Position numbers and translations under genes: made by a program
DNA from: Populus alba
Taxonomy: Eukaryota > Streptophyta > Magnoliopsida > Malpighiales > Salicaceae
Direction: 5' to 3'
Assembly: GCF_005239225.2 (NCBI RefSeq)
Contig: NC_133300.1
Location: 4,865,875-4,929,874 of the forward strand
Length of the DNA: 64,000 nt
The notes under the pieces: generated by a model
Database searches by the model: none
The model's input: the letters and a program-made list of their open reading frames with translations, nothing else
What the model was told of the DNA's origin: nothing
Shown here: in pieces, positions 47,417 to 59,815 of the stretch
Layout: every line of letters begins with the position of its first letter
Position numbering within the stretch: position 1 is the first letter of the stretch

Positions 47417-47536
47417 TCAGCACAGCTCGTCATCATCATCCATCTTAGCCTTCTCCTCATCCATTCTCTTCAATTTATCGTTGTGTAATCTTCTCAGAAC
47501 ATATGCTTCAGCTAGACAGTACCCATGAGTTGCCAT
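47417..47536 (-). CDS. Possible small protein, 39 residues, or gene scrap
   Basis: The minus-strand frame MATHGYCLAEAYVLRRLHND... ends in an acidic tail (KMDDDDELC) and stop. The frame stays open upstream to 47587, adding STKTPGTCFWA before the Met, and looks coding-like (a hydrophobic/aromatic segment, then a basic helix, then an acidic tail). I do not recognise the protein. It may be an intronless copy of a small plant gene that has lost its start; there is a TAG at 47588. Confidence 0.4.
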   Translation of the reverse strand: MATHGYCLAEAYVLRRLHNDKLKRMDEEKAKMDDDDELC

Positions 47537-47884
47537 GGCCCAAAAACATGTTCCAGGCGTCTTTGTTGAGAGACCAGTGGAAATGAACTAGGGTTGATGA
47601 TGAGCTGAGAGGCTCTGTTTAGGTCATTTTTTAAGGGTCTGTTGGCTTGGGGACGAAGGAAGTCGTGTGATGCTTAGTGGTCCATGGAACTTGAAAGTGA
47701 AATATTTGTAATTTTTTGGTGGACAATGTCATGGCAGCGTAGAAACTTTGTGGAAATGGACAATTAAAAAAACAGGGGATGTAAGAAACCCTTGTTCTTA
47801 GTTATTGGTGATTATGTAGAGGAATTTTGCATTGAAAGAAAGGAAGAAATTATGTAGAGGAAACACATCCTTGGACTCGTAAAT

Positions 47885-50538
47885 GTTATTCATACTTAAT
47901 ACATGAACTCCTAACCAGTTACCGAAGGTAACCTCAACTTATAATTACTCTGTTTTAGAGGAAGCTGCCAACTCTTGTTGAAGCCATTGCATGCATTGTG
48001 ATGAACTTGGACTGGGCTTTCCACTATTGCAATCTTGGGCTACAAGCTCTAGGATGCTTCTAACATAGACACAATAATAGGAGAAATGAGTGTGTAGCTC
48101 TTGAAGACAAAATGTCAAATCTTTCATTTGGTAAGGGTGATCGATGTTTGTTCTTTGAAGATCATGCAGTTATTGATCCTGTCTTGCATCTTAAACTCTT
48201 TTGACGAGGAGCTTGCCTGCGAGATTCAGAGGAAGATTGATGAAGTTGGACCGGGCTTTCCACGATTGCAATCTTGGGCTTCTTCTAGGTTTGTAATTCC
48301 ATTGTAATTCCATTGTAATCGTTCAAGTTGGCCATGACAAAGACACAATCATTGAAGAAATAAGTGTGTAGCATTTGAAGATTAAATGAGGAATCTTTCA
48401 TTTTGTAGGGGTGATCATTGTTTGTTCTTTGAAGATCATGCAATTATTCATCTGGTCTTGCATCTTGATGTCAGTAAATGCTTTTTTTGTTTTTTCCGAT
48501 CAATATAACGACGGAATTTGAAATTACTGGAAAAAAAAAGCCGACGGACATATTTTATCGATAATATAGTCGGTAAATAATTTATCGATGAACTCTTAAT
48601 CACACACTGACAGAATATTTTCAATCGGTAAAAGTCTGAAGTTATTGTTGTATTGATACAACACCATTGTTGAGCACTTTCACTTGATAGAAGATTTATT
48701 GGAGATTTTGAGCATTTGGAGTATTGAGAGATTTGTTATTATCTCATGTTCTGAAGTTTCAAGTCGTTATCCATTAAAAGAATTTTTAGTGACTCTTTAC
48801 TAGCTTTCCACTAATAAAGTCAAGAAAACTTCATGGTTGAATTAAGCTTTTTGAGACTTCGATCTTGGATCGGTGGAGTGATAGGCTTTGTGAGGGCGAG
48901 CCTGTTTATAGGATTTTGTACATATGTTTTGTTAACACAAGTACTTTCAATTTAATAAATATATATAAGTTACATATATGAAATTATTATTTATATTTAT
49001 AGTAATGTTAGATCTTTAACTTGTATTGGTGTAAAATATTTTATATGACATATGATTGGTTAATTATTGACTTTATTCTTAAATATATTTGGATAAATGA
49101 TTTAATAACTAAATAAATCTTTATTTAATTATATTATCTTCTTAGCCATAAGTTTTTTTTTTTTTTTTAAGATGAGTATAATATATATATATATATATAT
49201 ATATTTTTAATCATTTTTTGATAGGTGAAGAAGTTACTATTTTAAATTATTTTAAAATAAAAATTTTAATACTCATATAAAATAATTATATTATCATTTG
49301 TTTTACCTTAAAAAAACATCTAAAAAAAGATCTGAGCTTTTGGTAGAATTTTTGTTTCGGTTGGATTTTAAGTTTTGGGGTAGTTTATTGGGTTTTTTGA
49401 TGGTCATGGATTGACTTAAACAAGGTCTCTAGAGTCTTTTCTAGGTGTTTTAGATAAAAAAATAGATTGAAAATTAATTTTTAGATAAAAAAATAAAGAA
49501 TCTTATTTTTCTGGCCATCTGGCCGAATTCTAGGTTGCGCAAAACGACGCATTATTGTTTTATATACTCGAGGCTTTTGATTTTTTTTTTAAATAAAGGC
49601 CCGCGTATTAGTCGTTGTTTTATTAGGTTAGGTGTTAGGCGTGGCTTGCTTAGCCCAACAGTGCCTGACCTAATTCTTTATTTATTTAATATTTTTATAG
49701 TAATTAACAACAGGTTACGCCATCCATGTTATGCCATAACTAGTCTTACCTGTAAACATATCATGTTATGCCATCCATGTCACAAACTCATTTAAAGCTT
49801 GACGCATTGGTCAATTATTTTATATTTCAGTGTTTTGCGACATTAACAATGAAGTTATTGATTGAAGCATTGGTCCACACTCTTAGTGTCTTTCATGACG
49901 AAGACTTCCCCCATGCGCACTCAGGTCAATGATGAACAATTGTAGGGTTCTTGGTTATTACGCAATATTTTTTTGGGTCGCCAAACCTGACCTTGGAAGA
50001 TGTCATTGAAAGTGCCGCCCCATCTTTTTTTTTATTTCAGTTTTTATTATATTAATTTTTTATTTTTTTATTTGATACTTTTATTTAAAATTTTAATCGC
50101 TTTCAATAAAGCTTGTCGGTGGTAAAACACACTCCGAGAACCTGTGGTTCAACGACAAAAATATGAGCTCTTTCTTTTCTTTTCTGTGGTCCACCACCTT
50201 TAGTTTCTTTCATGGCAAGACTTTTCCCCCATGCGCAAGCAGGTCAATGACGAAGAATTGTAGGGTTCTTGCTTATTTCTTCTGGTCCAGAAGTCTCTGC
50301 CGTGTAACAATCTATCACGGTATGAAAGATGCACCTATTATAGGGTAGAAATTAATGGCAAAGGAAAGAGATGAAAGAAGAAGGACCTTCAAAATCCTTC
50401 TATCCTCCCTGCAATTCCTTGACACTTTATGTGTTACATTGATTTTTTTCGCATTTGAAGTGAGTTAGAGTACTGAATATTAAATAATATTTATGTAATC
50501 TTATTTATTAAAAGTAAAATAATACTTTTAATTTAATC
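47885..50538. repeat. Duplicated block, copy 1 (left of the gap)
   Basis: Matches 51039-53681 throughout. Where I compared, every difference was a one- or two-base change in a homopolymer. The block holds a degraded type 2 receptor C-terminus, CGACGG-type short motifs near 48500, and two copies of the type 2 3'-flank motif (GGGTTCTTGGTTAT near 49945, GGGTTCTTGCTTAT near 50262). It ends exactly at the N run. Confidence 0.9.
47945..48127 (-). pseudogene. Degraded type 2 LRK10L C-terminus
   Basis: A minus-strand frame ending WLQQELAASSKTE, similar to the tail LHQELAAISEIE of the intact type 2 genes, followed by the same 3'-flank motifs. Only the last dozen or so residues are clearly related. 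Repeated at 51101-51283. Confidence 0.6.
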
Positions 50539-51038
50539 NNNNNNNNNNNNNNNNNNNNNNNNNNNNNNNNNNNNNNNNNNNNNNNNNNNNNNNNNNNNNN
50601 NNNNNNNNNNNNNNNNNNNNNNNNNNNNNNNNNNNNNNNNNNNNNNNNNNNNNNNNNNNNNNNNNNNNNNNNNNNNNNNNNNNNNNNNNNNNNNNNNNNN
50701 NNNNNNNNNNNNNNNNNNNNNNNNNNNNNNNNNNNNNNNNNNNNNNNNNNNNNNNNNNNNNNNNNNNNNNNNNNNNNNNNNNNNNNNNNNNNNNNNNNNN
50801 NNNNNNNNNNNNNNNNNNNNNNNNNNNNNNNNNNNNNNNNNNNNNNNNNNNNNNNNNNNNNNNNNNNNNNNNNNNNNNNNNNNNNNNNNNNNNNNNNNNN
50901 NNNNNNNNNNNNNNNNNNNNNNNNNNNNNNNNNNNNNNNNNNNNNNNNNNNNNNNNNNNNNNNNNNNNNNNNNNNNNNNNNNNNNNNNNNNNNNNNNNNN
51001 NNNNNNNNNNNNNNNNNNNNNNNNNNNNNNNNNNNNNN
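50539..51038. other. Assembly gap, 500 N
   Basis: Exactly 500 undetermined bases, the usual placeholder for a gap of unknown size. It separates the two copies of the duplicated block. Confidence 1.
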
Positions 51039-53681
51039 TGTTATTCATACTTAATACATGAACTCCTAAACCAGTTACCGAAGGTAACCTCAACTTATAA
51101 TTACTCTGTTTTAGAGGAAGCTGCCAACTCTTGTTGAAGCCATTGCATGCATTGTGATGAACTTGGACTGGGCTTTCCACTATTGCAATCTTGGGCTACA
51201 AGCTCTAGGATGCTTCTAACATAGACACAATAATAGGAGAAATGAGTGTGTAGCTCTTGAAGACAAAATGTCAAATCTTTCATTTGGTAAGGGTGATCGA
51301 TGTTTGTTCTTTGAAGATCATGCAGTTATTGATCCTGTCTTGCATCTTAAACTCTTTTGACGAGGAGCTTGCCTGCGAGATTCAGAGGAAGATTGATGAA
51401 GTTGGACCGGGCTTTCCACGATTGCAATCTTGGGCTTCTTCTAGGTTTGTAATTCCATTGTAATTCCATTGTAATCGTTCAAGTTGGCCATGACAAAGAC
51501 ACAATCATTGAAGAAATAAGTGTGTAGCATTTGAAGATTAAATGAGGAATCTTTCATTTTGTAGGGGTGATCATTGTTTGTTCTTTGAAGATCATGCAAT
51601 TATTCATCTGGTCTTGCATCTTGATGTCAGTAAATGCTTTTTTTGTTTTTCCGATCAATATAACGACGGAATTTGAAATTACTGGAAAAAAAAGCCGACG
51701 GACATATTTTATCGATAATATAGTCGGTAAATAATTTATCGATGAACTCTTAATCACACACTGACAGAATATTTCAATCGGTAAAAGTCTGAAGTTATTG
51801 TTGTATTGATACAACACCATTGTTGAGCACTTTCACTTGATAGAAGATTTATTGGAGATTTTGAGCATTTGGAGTATTGAGAGATTTGTTATTATCTCAT
51901 GTTCTGAAGTTTCAAGTCGTTATCCATTAAAAGAATTTTTAGTGACTCTTACTAGCTTTCCACTAATAAAGTCAAGAAAACTTCATGGTTGAATTAAGCT
52001 TTTTGAGACTTCGATCTTGGATCGGTGGAGTGATAGGCTTTTGTGAGGGCGAGCCTGTTTATAGGATTTGTACATATGTTTTGTTAACACAAGTACTTTC
52101 AATTTTAATAAATATATATAAGTTACATATATGAAATTATTATTTTATATTTATAGTAATGTTAGATCTTAACTTGTATTGGTGTAAATATTTTATATGA
52201 CATATGATTGGTTAATTATTGACTTTATTCTTAAATATATTTGGATAAATGATTTAATAACTAAAATAAATCTTTATTTAATTATATTATCTTCTTAGCC
52301 ATAAGTTTTTTTTTTTTTAAGATGAGTATAAATATATATATATATATATATATATTTTAATCATTTTTGATAGGTGAAGAAGTTACTATTTTAAATTATT
52401 TAAAATAAAAATTTTAATACTCATATAAAATAATTATATTATCATTTGTTTTACCTTAAAAAACATCTAAAAAAGATCTGAGCTTTGGTAGAATTTTTGT
52501 TTCGGTTGGATTTTAAGTTTTGGGGTAGTTTATTGGGTTTTTGATGGTCATGGATTGACTTAACAAGGTCTCTAGAGTCTTTTCTAGGTGTTTTAGATAA
52601 AAAAATAGATTGAAAATTAATTTTTAGATAAAAAAAATAAAGAATCTTATTTTTCTGGCCATCTGGCCGAATTCTAGGTTGCGCAAACGACGCATTATTG
52701 TTTTATATACTCGAGGCTTTTGATTTTTTTTTTAAATAAAGGCCCGCGTATTAGTCGTTGTTTTATTAGGTTAGGTGTTAGGCGTGGCTTGCTTAGCCCA
52801 ACAGTGCCTGACCTAATTCTTTATTTATTTAATATTTTTATAGTAATTAACAACAGGTTACGCCATCCATGTTATGCCATAACTAGTCTTACCTGTAAAC
52901 ATATCATGTTATGCCATCCATGTCACAAACTCATTTAAAGCTTGACGCATTGGTCAATTATTTTATATTTCAGTGTTTTGCGACATTAACAATGAAGTTA
53001 TTGATTGAAGCATTGGTCCACACTCTTAGTGTCTTTCATGACGAAGACTTCCCCCATGCGCACTCAGGTCAATGATGAACAATTGTAGGGTTCTTGGTTA
53101 TTACGCAATATTTTTTTGGGTCGCCAAACCTGACCTTGGAAGATGTCATTGAAAGTGCCGCCCCATCTTTTTTTTTATTTCAGTTTTTATTATATTAATT
53201 TTTTATTTTTTTATTTGATACTTTTATTTAAAATTTTAATCGCTTTTCAATAAAGCTTGTCGGTGGTAAAACACACTCCGAGAACCTGTGGTTCAACGAC
53301 AAAAATATGAGCTCTTTCTTTTCTTTTCTGTGGTCCACCACCTTTAGTTTCTTTCATGGCAAGACTTTTCCCCCCATGCGCAAGCAGGTCAATGACGAAG
53401 AATTGTAGGGTTCTTGCTTATTTCTTCTGGTCCAGAAGTCTCTGCCGTGTAACAATCTATCACGGTATGAAAGATGCACCTATTATAGGGTAGAAATTAA
53501 TGGCAAAGGAAAGAGATGAAAGAAGAAGGACCTTCAAAATCCTTCTATCCTCCCTGCAATTCCTTGACACTTATGTGTTACATTGATTTTTTTCGCATTT
53601 GAAGTGAGTTAGAGTACTGAATATTAAATAATATTTATGTAATCTTATTTATTAAAAGTAAAATAATACTTTTAATTTAAT
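51039..53681. repeat. Duplicated block, copy 2 (right of the gap)
   Basis: Partner of 47885-50538. It begins at the gap with TGTTATTCATACTTAATAC and ends where the left copy runs into N (ATACTTTTAATTTAATC). It contains the second copy of the degraded receptor tail (51101-51283). Confidence 0.9.
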
Positions 53682-53855
53682 CTATATATTTTAATTGTAT
53701 TTAGGTTAAGACTATATACTCATAATATATAAATTATTCAAAATTTTAGTATTTTTATGTGTTTGATCTTAATTATTTTAACACTAAATTACTTAAATAT
53801 GATGAAAAAAAGGGTTGTATTTGTAAAATTATTTACACATTTTAATTTGTCGATC

Positions 53856-54013
53856 GTCATTTTCTATTGTATCATCGACGTTCTTCCTTCCTCCAACCAT
53901 TTCCAGCGCACTAACATACCAAAGCTGTAAAAATCTGATTTACAGGAAACGTTCCCGAAGTTCCTCGAGAACACTTGTATCCTTGGAACACAACTTAGCC
54001 ATCCCAAAATCAG
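53856..54013 (-). pseudogene. Type 2 LRK10L kinase fragment
   Basis: About 158 bp matching the kinase exon of copy B from roughly 55352 to 55555, with an internal deletion of about 55 bp (the segment around TARGTVGYIAPE) and small indels. Both ends of the homology are abrupt. Confidence 0.85.
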
Positions 54014-55034
54014 ATGAATAAAAAATATTTTAAAAAATAACTATAATTAATATATATTATTTGAATGACCTGTGTAATATTTTTTTTGGTAGCTGAACTT
54101 GACCTTCCAACATATCTTTAAAAGTGGCATCATGTCCTATTTTTCATGGTGTGATGGGTGATAACATATAGTTGTTGGATTGTTGTTGATTGTCCTTTTT
54201 ATTTTAGTATTTTAATTTTAGTTTTTATTCTTTTGATTTTTTATTTCTCTTTTATTCTTTATATAAATATTTTATTTATTTTCAATTTAATATTTTAATT
54301 ATAATTTTTTTATATATTTTTTTTCTTCTATTTCAATCCCTTTTTTTAATTTTTAATTTTTTTATTAAAATGTTTTTTGATTTCAATAAAAATTTTAAGA
54401 TCTAAGACACACTCCGCAGCAACCCGTGCTTCAACGACAAAAATATGATCTCTTTTTTTTTTTTTTTGTCATTGGTTCTCGAGCCACAAAACAAAGAATC
54501 TTTTTCCTTATTGAAGCATTGGTCCACCACTCTTAAATTTTTTTCACAGCAAGACTTTTCCCGCATGCACCCTCAGGTCAAAGATGAAGAATATTTGTAG
54601 GGTTCTTGGTTATTCCTTCTTGTCGAGAAGCTTGTGCCTTGTAACAATCAATCACGGTATTACAAGGATGAAAGAAGAAGGATTAATGCCAACTTATTCA
54701 TCTCGTTGTTGATCAACAAGGAAGGAACTTGATAGAAATAGACCCTTGAGATTACTATCCTATCCATCAAAATCCTTCTATCCTCCCTGCAATTCCTTCC
54801 AAATTATGAGTTACATTGATTTTCTTCGCATTTGAAGTAAGTTGGACTGGATTGCCTAAATATGATTAATAAAGGGTTGGATTTGCACAATTATTTACAC
54901 AGTTTAATTTGTTGATTTGATACATCTTAAACTGTGAATTGACAGAAAAGAAGAAGCAGCTATCTCACAGGTCACCACAATTTCCTTCATTATTGCTCAC
55001 TAATATGTTATTACTGAAAAGAGTAAATTTCTGA
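54014..55034. other. 3' flank of type 2 copy B
   Basis: AT-rich. From about 54500 it carries the flank motif shared with 15180, 18760, 49870 and 50190 (GGGTTCTTGGTTATTCCTTC at about 54600), then a very short GAA run near 54950. No gene. Confidence 0.6.
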
Positions 55035-57114
55035 TCACTCTATTTCTGAGATGGCTGCCAACTCTTGGTGAAGGCGTCTCGCTGGCATGCGGCCTGCACT
55101 GGTTCTCTTAGGGACAGAGGAGCTAAAAGGATCAGGAGGCTTTGTTAAGTTTTCTCCTTCCCCTTCAAGCATCTGGACAACAGTTTTCATGGAAGGACGC
55201 TCTGCTGGGTTCCACTGAATGCACCATAGCCCCACAATTGCTAGTTTCTTCGCAATTCTAGCATCTTCTTCTCCATCGATATGAAACCGCAGGTCTTCTT
55301 CCTTTTCTAAGAGATTATAAATCCATTCCGGGAAGTATATCTGGTCGCCATTTTCTGCTGTATCATCGACGTTCTTCCTTCCTCCAACCATTTCCAGCAC
55401 TAACATGCCAAAGCTGTAGACATCTGATTTATAGGAAACACTCCCGAAGTTCCTCGAGAACACTTCCGGGGCAATGTAGCCAACAGTCCCCCTTGCAGTC
55501 GTCATGGAAATAGCACTTTTATCCTTGGAACACAGCTTTGCCATCCCAAAATCGGCGATTTTGGGATTGAATTCGTTGTCAAGCAGGATATTCTGTGGTT
55601 TGATATCAAAATGGAGGATTCTTTGATCACACCCCTGGTGAAGATATTCAATCCCCTTGGCTATGCCTAGAGCAACACGATTCAACCTTTCCCAGCCAAG
55701 GAAATGGTTCCTTGAGTCTGCTGAGGTTATGAACTTCTGTAATGAACCATTTGGCAAGTACTCATAAACCAGAGCTCGTCTAAATCCATCAGCACAGAAA
55801 CCGATCAAGCGAACAACATTGACATGGTGGATCCTTGCCATTGTTCCCACTTCATTGATGAATTCCTCCCCTTTTCCTATGGAATTATTGAGGAGCTTCA
55901 CAGCTACAGCAATTTCATTGGTTAGCTTTCCTTTGAACACGGTTCCATAAGCTCCTTGGCCCAATTCATCACCGAATTGATTTGTGATCCTCTTGAGATC
56001 AGCGTAGGAGTACCTAGTGGGATTCAGTGATCTGTAATCATCCAAAAACATTTCAACCCTGGCTTGATATTCTCTTTGTGTTTTATCGTTGCTATAGGCG
56101 CGGTAGAGTGCAGTAATCACTATTGAAAAAAGGAAGAATCCTAAAATCACACCTGCATATAAACATTCCGAGTCAGGAAACTCTTTTTTTTTTTTGGGAA
56201 GTAATGTATGGAACCAAGTGTAAAATTGAGATGGAGATTTGAGCAGACTACAAACCAGCAATCAGTAGCTTTCGCCGCACATCTGTAAAGGATTGAATAC
56301 TTATTAGCTTCTCCCTTTTAAGCAATTAGTAAAATCATGAAAGCAACAAAAACGGAAAGAGTTTCTTTATTAATTTGAAAAACCCTTATTGTTTTTTTAT
56401 TTACGTATTCAAATGCCAATTATTAATTTGAAAAAAGGAAGAAAGATAGAAAAGCATACCTTTAGTGTGCGGGAGAATGCTGTAGCATTCAGCTTCAGAA
56501 GATCCACAAGTTGGATTGGACCAAGACATAGTAAGAACATAATTTTCTGCAAGCAACATATTATATGGAATTCCATAAATGTTGTACATCTTGGTACAAG
56601 ATAACAAATCAGAGTAACTGATGGGAATACTTGAGTCAACGGCATAAACTTCATGCTTAAAAGTACTCAGACATGGGATTTTATCCATGTACGAAGGAGA
56701 CCTTTTCTCACTAGAAAGAGAACAATTGAACAAGGTCCTACCATACGGCAAATCCTTCTGAATTTGGAAGTGAGAAGCCCCTAAACTGAAGTTTAAACGT
56801 TGCCTTGGAAAGCAACCTTGAGGATACCTTGCATAAATGAGTTGATGTCCATAGTCAATTCCTTCGATGTGGAGACTCAATCCAGTTGGCAGATTAAGCA
56901 CTGTGCTGTTGTCATCTGAGCAGGATAGAACAAACCCAGGACAGCCACAGTGGTCTGGTTGTTTGTCCTTGATCCGGAAAGGAAATCGGATGTCAGGGCC
57001 ACCGTTTCCACAGGATCCTGTGCTATTCAAGCTTGCTCCAAGGCCTGCAAGGAAGAAAAAGAAAAAGTAGAACAAAAAAGTAACCATTTCTAATGAATAA
57101 TTCATCATCTCCAC
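55035..57114 (-). CDS. LRK10L-type receptor-like kinase, type 2, copy B (intact)
   Basis: Exons 56460-57114, 56256-56282 and 55035-56152, all phase 1, give 599 residues. After a hydrophobic signal peptide (residues 1-27) comes a GUB_WAK/ATL21-like ectodomain (CGNGGPDIRFPFR; the PCLSTFKHEVYAV and LLSCTKMYNIYGIP phrases are typical of ATL20-22 and Lr10-like proteins). A membrane segment follows at about 230-247, starting VILGFFLFSIVITALY. The kinase has GQGAYG, Lys313, Glu328, HFD 408-410 (non-RD), DFG 428-430 and APE 455-457. The start ATG at 57114 is the first in the exon. It pairs head-to-head with the type 1 gene at 61218, about 4.1 kb away. Predicted plasma-membrane receptor kinase; ligand and pathway unknown. 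Confidence 0.9.
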
Positions 57115-59815
57115 ACTCCTCCTAAGACTTTATCTGCATGTGCTGATATAGTTTTGGCCTTTCAGAAAACTCATGGCGTCCTTAGACGGGCGAGTCCTTT
57201 ACAGTACTGTAGTACACGCGTCCTTGCATGAGAATTAATTTACTCCATCGATCTAGTGTGATGCTCCTCCCTTTGACATTCCTCCACTCACAAACATGTG
57301 GGATCCAATTATTCCGTTTTATTTAGATGTGAGTGAGCAAGCATTGCACTAAATACACGATAATAATTAGGGGTAACCCAACCAATTTTGGTTTTTTTTT
57401 TTTTTTGAATTGAATCAAATAAAAGAACCAAATTAATTGGTTTAGTTTGATTTGTTTTAATATTATTTTTTTGAGGTAATGGACCTTTAGTTGAGCAATT
57501 TCAACCATTTTTAGAGGCGGTTTGTTTATGCGGCTACACCATATTTTTCAAAAAATTAATTTTTTTAGTGTTTTGGGATTGTTTTAATGTCATGATATCA
57601 AAAATAAATTTTAAAAAAAATAAAAAATATATAATTAAAAAAAAAAATTACTATTATAATGTCAAACACTACCTTAATTTAATGAGTTTTTAGTTTATAC
57701 ATACATTTAGTTTTTTTATAAATTTTTTTTATTTGGTTTGTTTTGATTCAGTTTAATATAATTTGGTTTGGATTGATTTTTTTTAAAAAATTTAAAATTA
57801 AAACCAAACTGAACTGTTTTTAAATTTTATAATAAAAAATATTTAAAAAATTCAAAAATTAAATTGTTTGGATTGCATAGAATTAGTAGAAAACTAGAAT
57901 CTATTAAGTGAATTTTAATTACATGGTCTCACTCTTAAAGCTTATGGCAAAGGAATTTTTTTTTTTGTCAAATTAGCATAGTAAACTTAAAAATTTAGAG
58001 GAATAACACCGTTCGAGAAAATTTTAATGAAATAACTTACTTTCAACTTGTCGCGCTTCAAAAGTATGATGTTTTACTAAATGTCGCTATTCAAACGCAT
58101 GACAAGATAATTGTCCTGCTTCAGAATAACAATATTTAGTAAATGTCGCGCTTCAGAGGCGCGACAATATGAAACTTAAATCTTCTAGTCGACCTGTTTA
58201 ATCTAGATGTATTAATTGGTCAATCGTTTCATACAAAACCACAATTTAATTAATTTTTTATTTCAAATATGTTTTATGAGTTAAAATATACATCTTTGTC
58301 CAACTTGTAGACTAAGAAATCTCAAAAAGTTATTTTAGTTAGACTTACGATAACATGTGATTCTAAGTAGTCAGGTGTGGGTCTACCATAACTAAATAAG
58401 AATCTGCCTTAAAAAGATTACTTGGATGGCCTAACAGATGTATTTATGGACTAATGAGACATGTTTAGGCTCAAGAGGAGGTACGGTCATGCCAGATCAA
58501 AATAACATCTCAAAAGGATCATAACTTTTGATTTGACTATTGGATCGCGTTCAAATTTTTATAAGATTTTTTGAAGGCTATTTTACCTAGGGTAACCTTA
58601 CTGTGCCATATGAACATTATATCTTTAGACATAAAAAATATCACCGAGGCCCCCTAGTTTTGATAGTTTTGTGATTTTTCTTATTATTTTCAGAACTATT
58701 CGACTAGTTTCACTAACCATTATGAACAAGTCAATCTGTTGAGCATGACAACTATCTTTTTGCGGTTCAGAAATGCGACATCTACTAAATATCACTATTC
58801 TAAAGCATCACAACAATCTTATAGTGCTTTGGAATAACAACATTTAGTAAATGTCGTATTTCTAAAGGACGACAAGATGAAAGTGTGTTATTTCACCAAA
58901 CCATTTTGCTTTTGTGTCATTGCACCATTTATTTTAATTTTGTGTGCTAATTTCCTAAATTATCCTATGCAGAAGAGACTAGAAGTTGTGATGGATGCGA
59001 AATTATCAACAAGAAATAACTAAGAAGCGTATAATTTATCGTTATTGACTCGAGGGTCGTTAAGAGGAAAAGTCTTGATATGTGAACTAAGGTTGTCAAT
59101 TTTATTCTGTTCCGTCTGGAATGGCCGGTATATCTCATTCCAGTTAAAAAAATAGAATAAATCAGAATAAATTTCATCTCGCTCAAAATCTCAGTTTATT
59201 GCGAAAATTTAGCCCAAATTCAGGTCAGATCGTTCCTGTTCTGTTCTAGTTGTTCCATTCCAAACAAATACTGTTTTTTTTTTTTGTGCTTTTGTTTTTT
59301 TCTATAAATATTGTCCAGTTTTACAATATCAATTATATTTCTCAATCCAACCGTTGGACTAGACTAAAATTTTACTAGGAGTCTCCTAATATATTTTTAT
59401 ATTTTAGATTAAAATTTTAGGGTAATTAGAGTTCAGAGAATCCTTGCAAGACTATCAATGACATTTTTGTATTTTTGTTCAAATTCATAATTTTGTTTAG
59501 AACTATCATTTTATTGTGTCCTTTTTTTAGATTGAATTTTTTATAATTTCATAATTCAACAATAAGTTTATTGGTAATTGAGCTTCATAATTTGTTTTGA
59601 TTTGTTTTATTTGAGATTATCATGGTTTCATGACCCAGGTCATGGTTTGGAAGGTTAATATAAGTTGATCTAGGTCGGCCCAATATATTGTTATCTCAAT
59701 ATTTTTCAAAAAAAAAAAAGTTGCCTTGAATTTTTTTAGTTAAATAATAGCATCATCCAGACATTAGTAGATGATTGTTAATGCTTATTGATCCTTTCTT
59801 CGTTTCTTTTGCATG
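57115..59815. repeat. 5' flank of type 2 copy B (duplicate of 26049-28173)
   Basis: Collinear with the upstream region of copy A to about 59060, including the hairpin motifs (58065-58160, 58768-58865). Beyond that is AT-rich DNA with one piece related to the T-rich repeats (near 59570-59660). No gene. Confidence 0.7.

Noticed and set aside
50533..51180. 215-codon frame crossing the gap
   Set aside because: Mostly undetermined bases; an artefact of the 500-N run.
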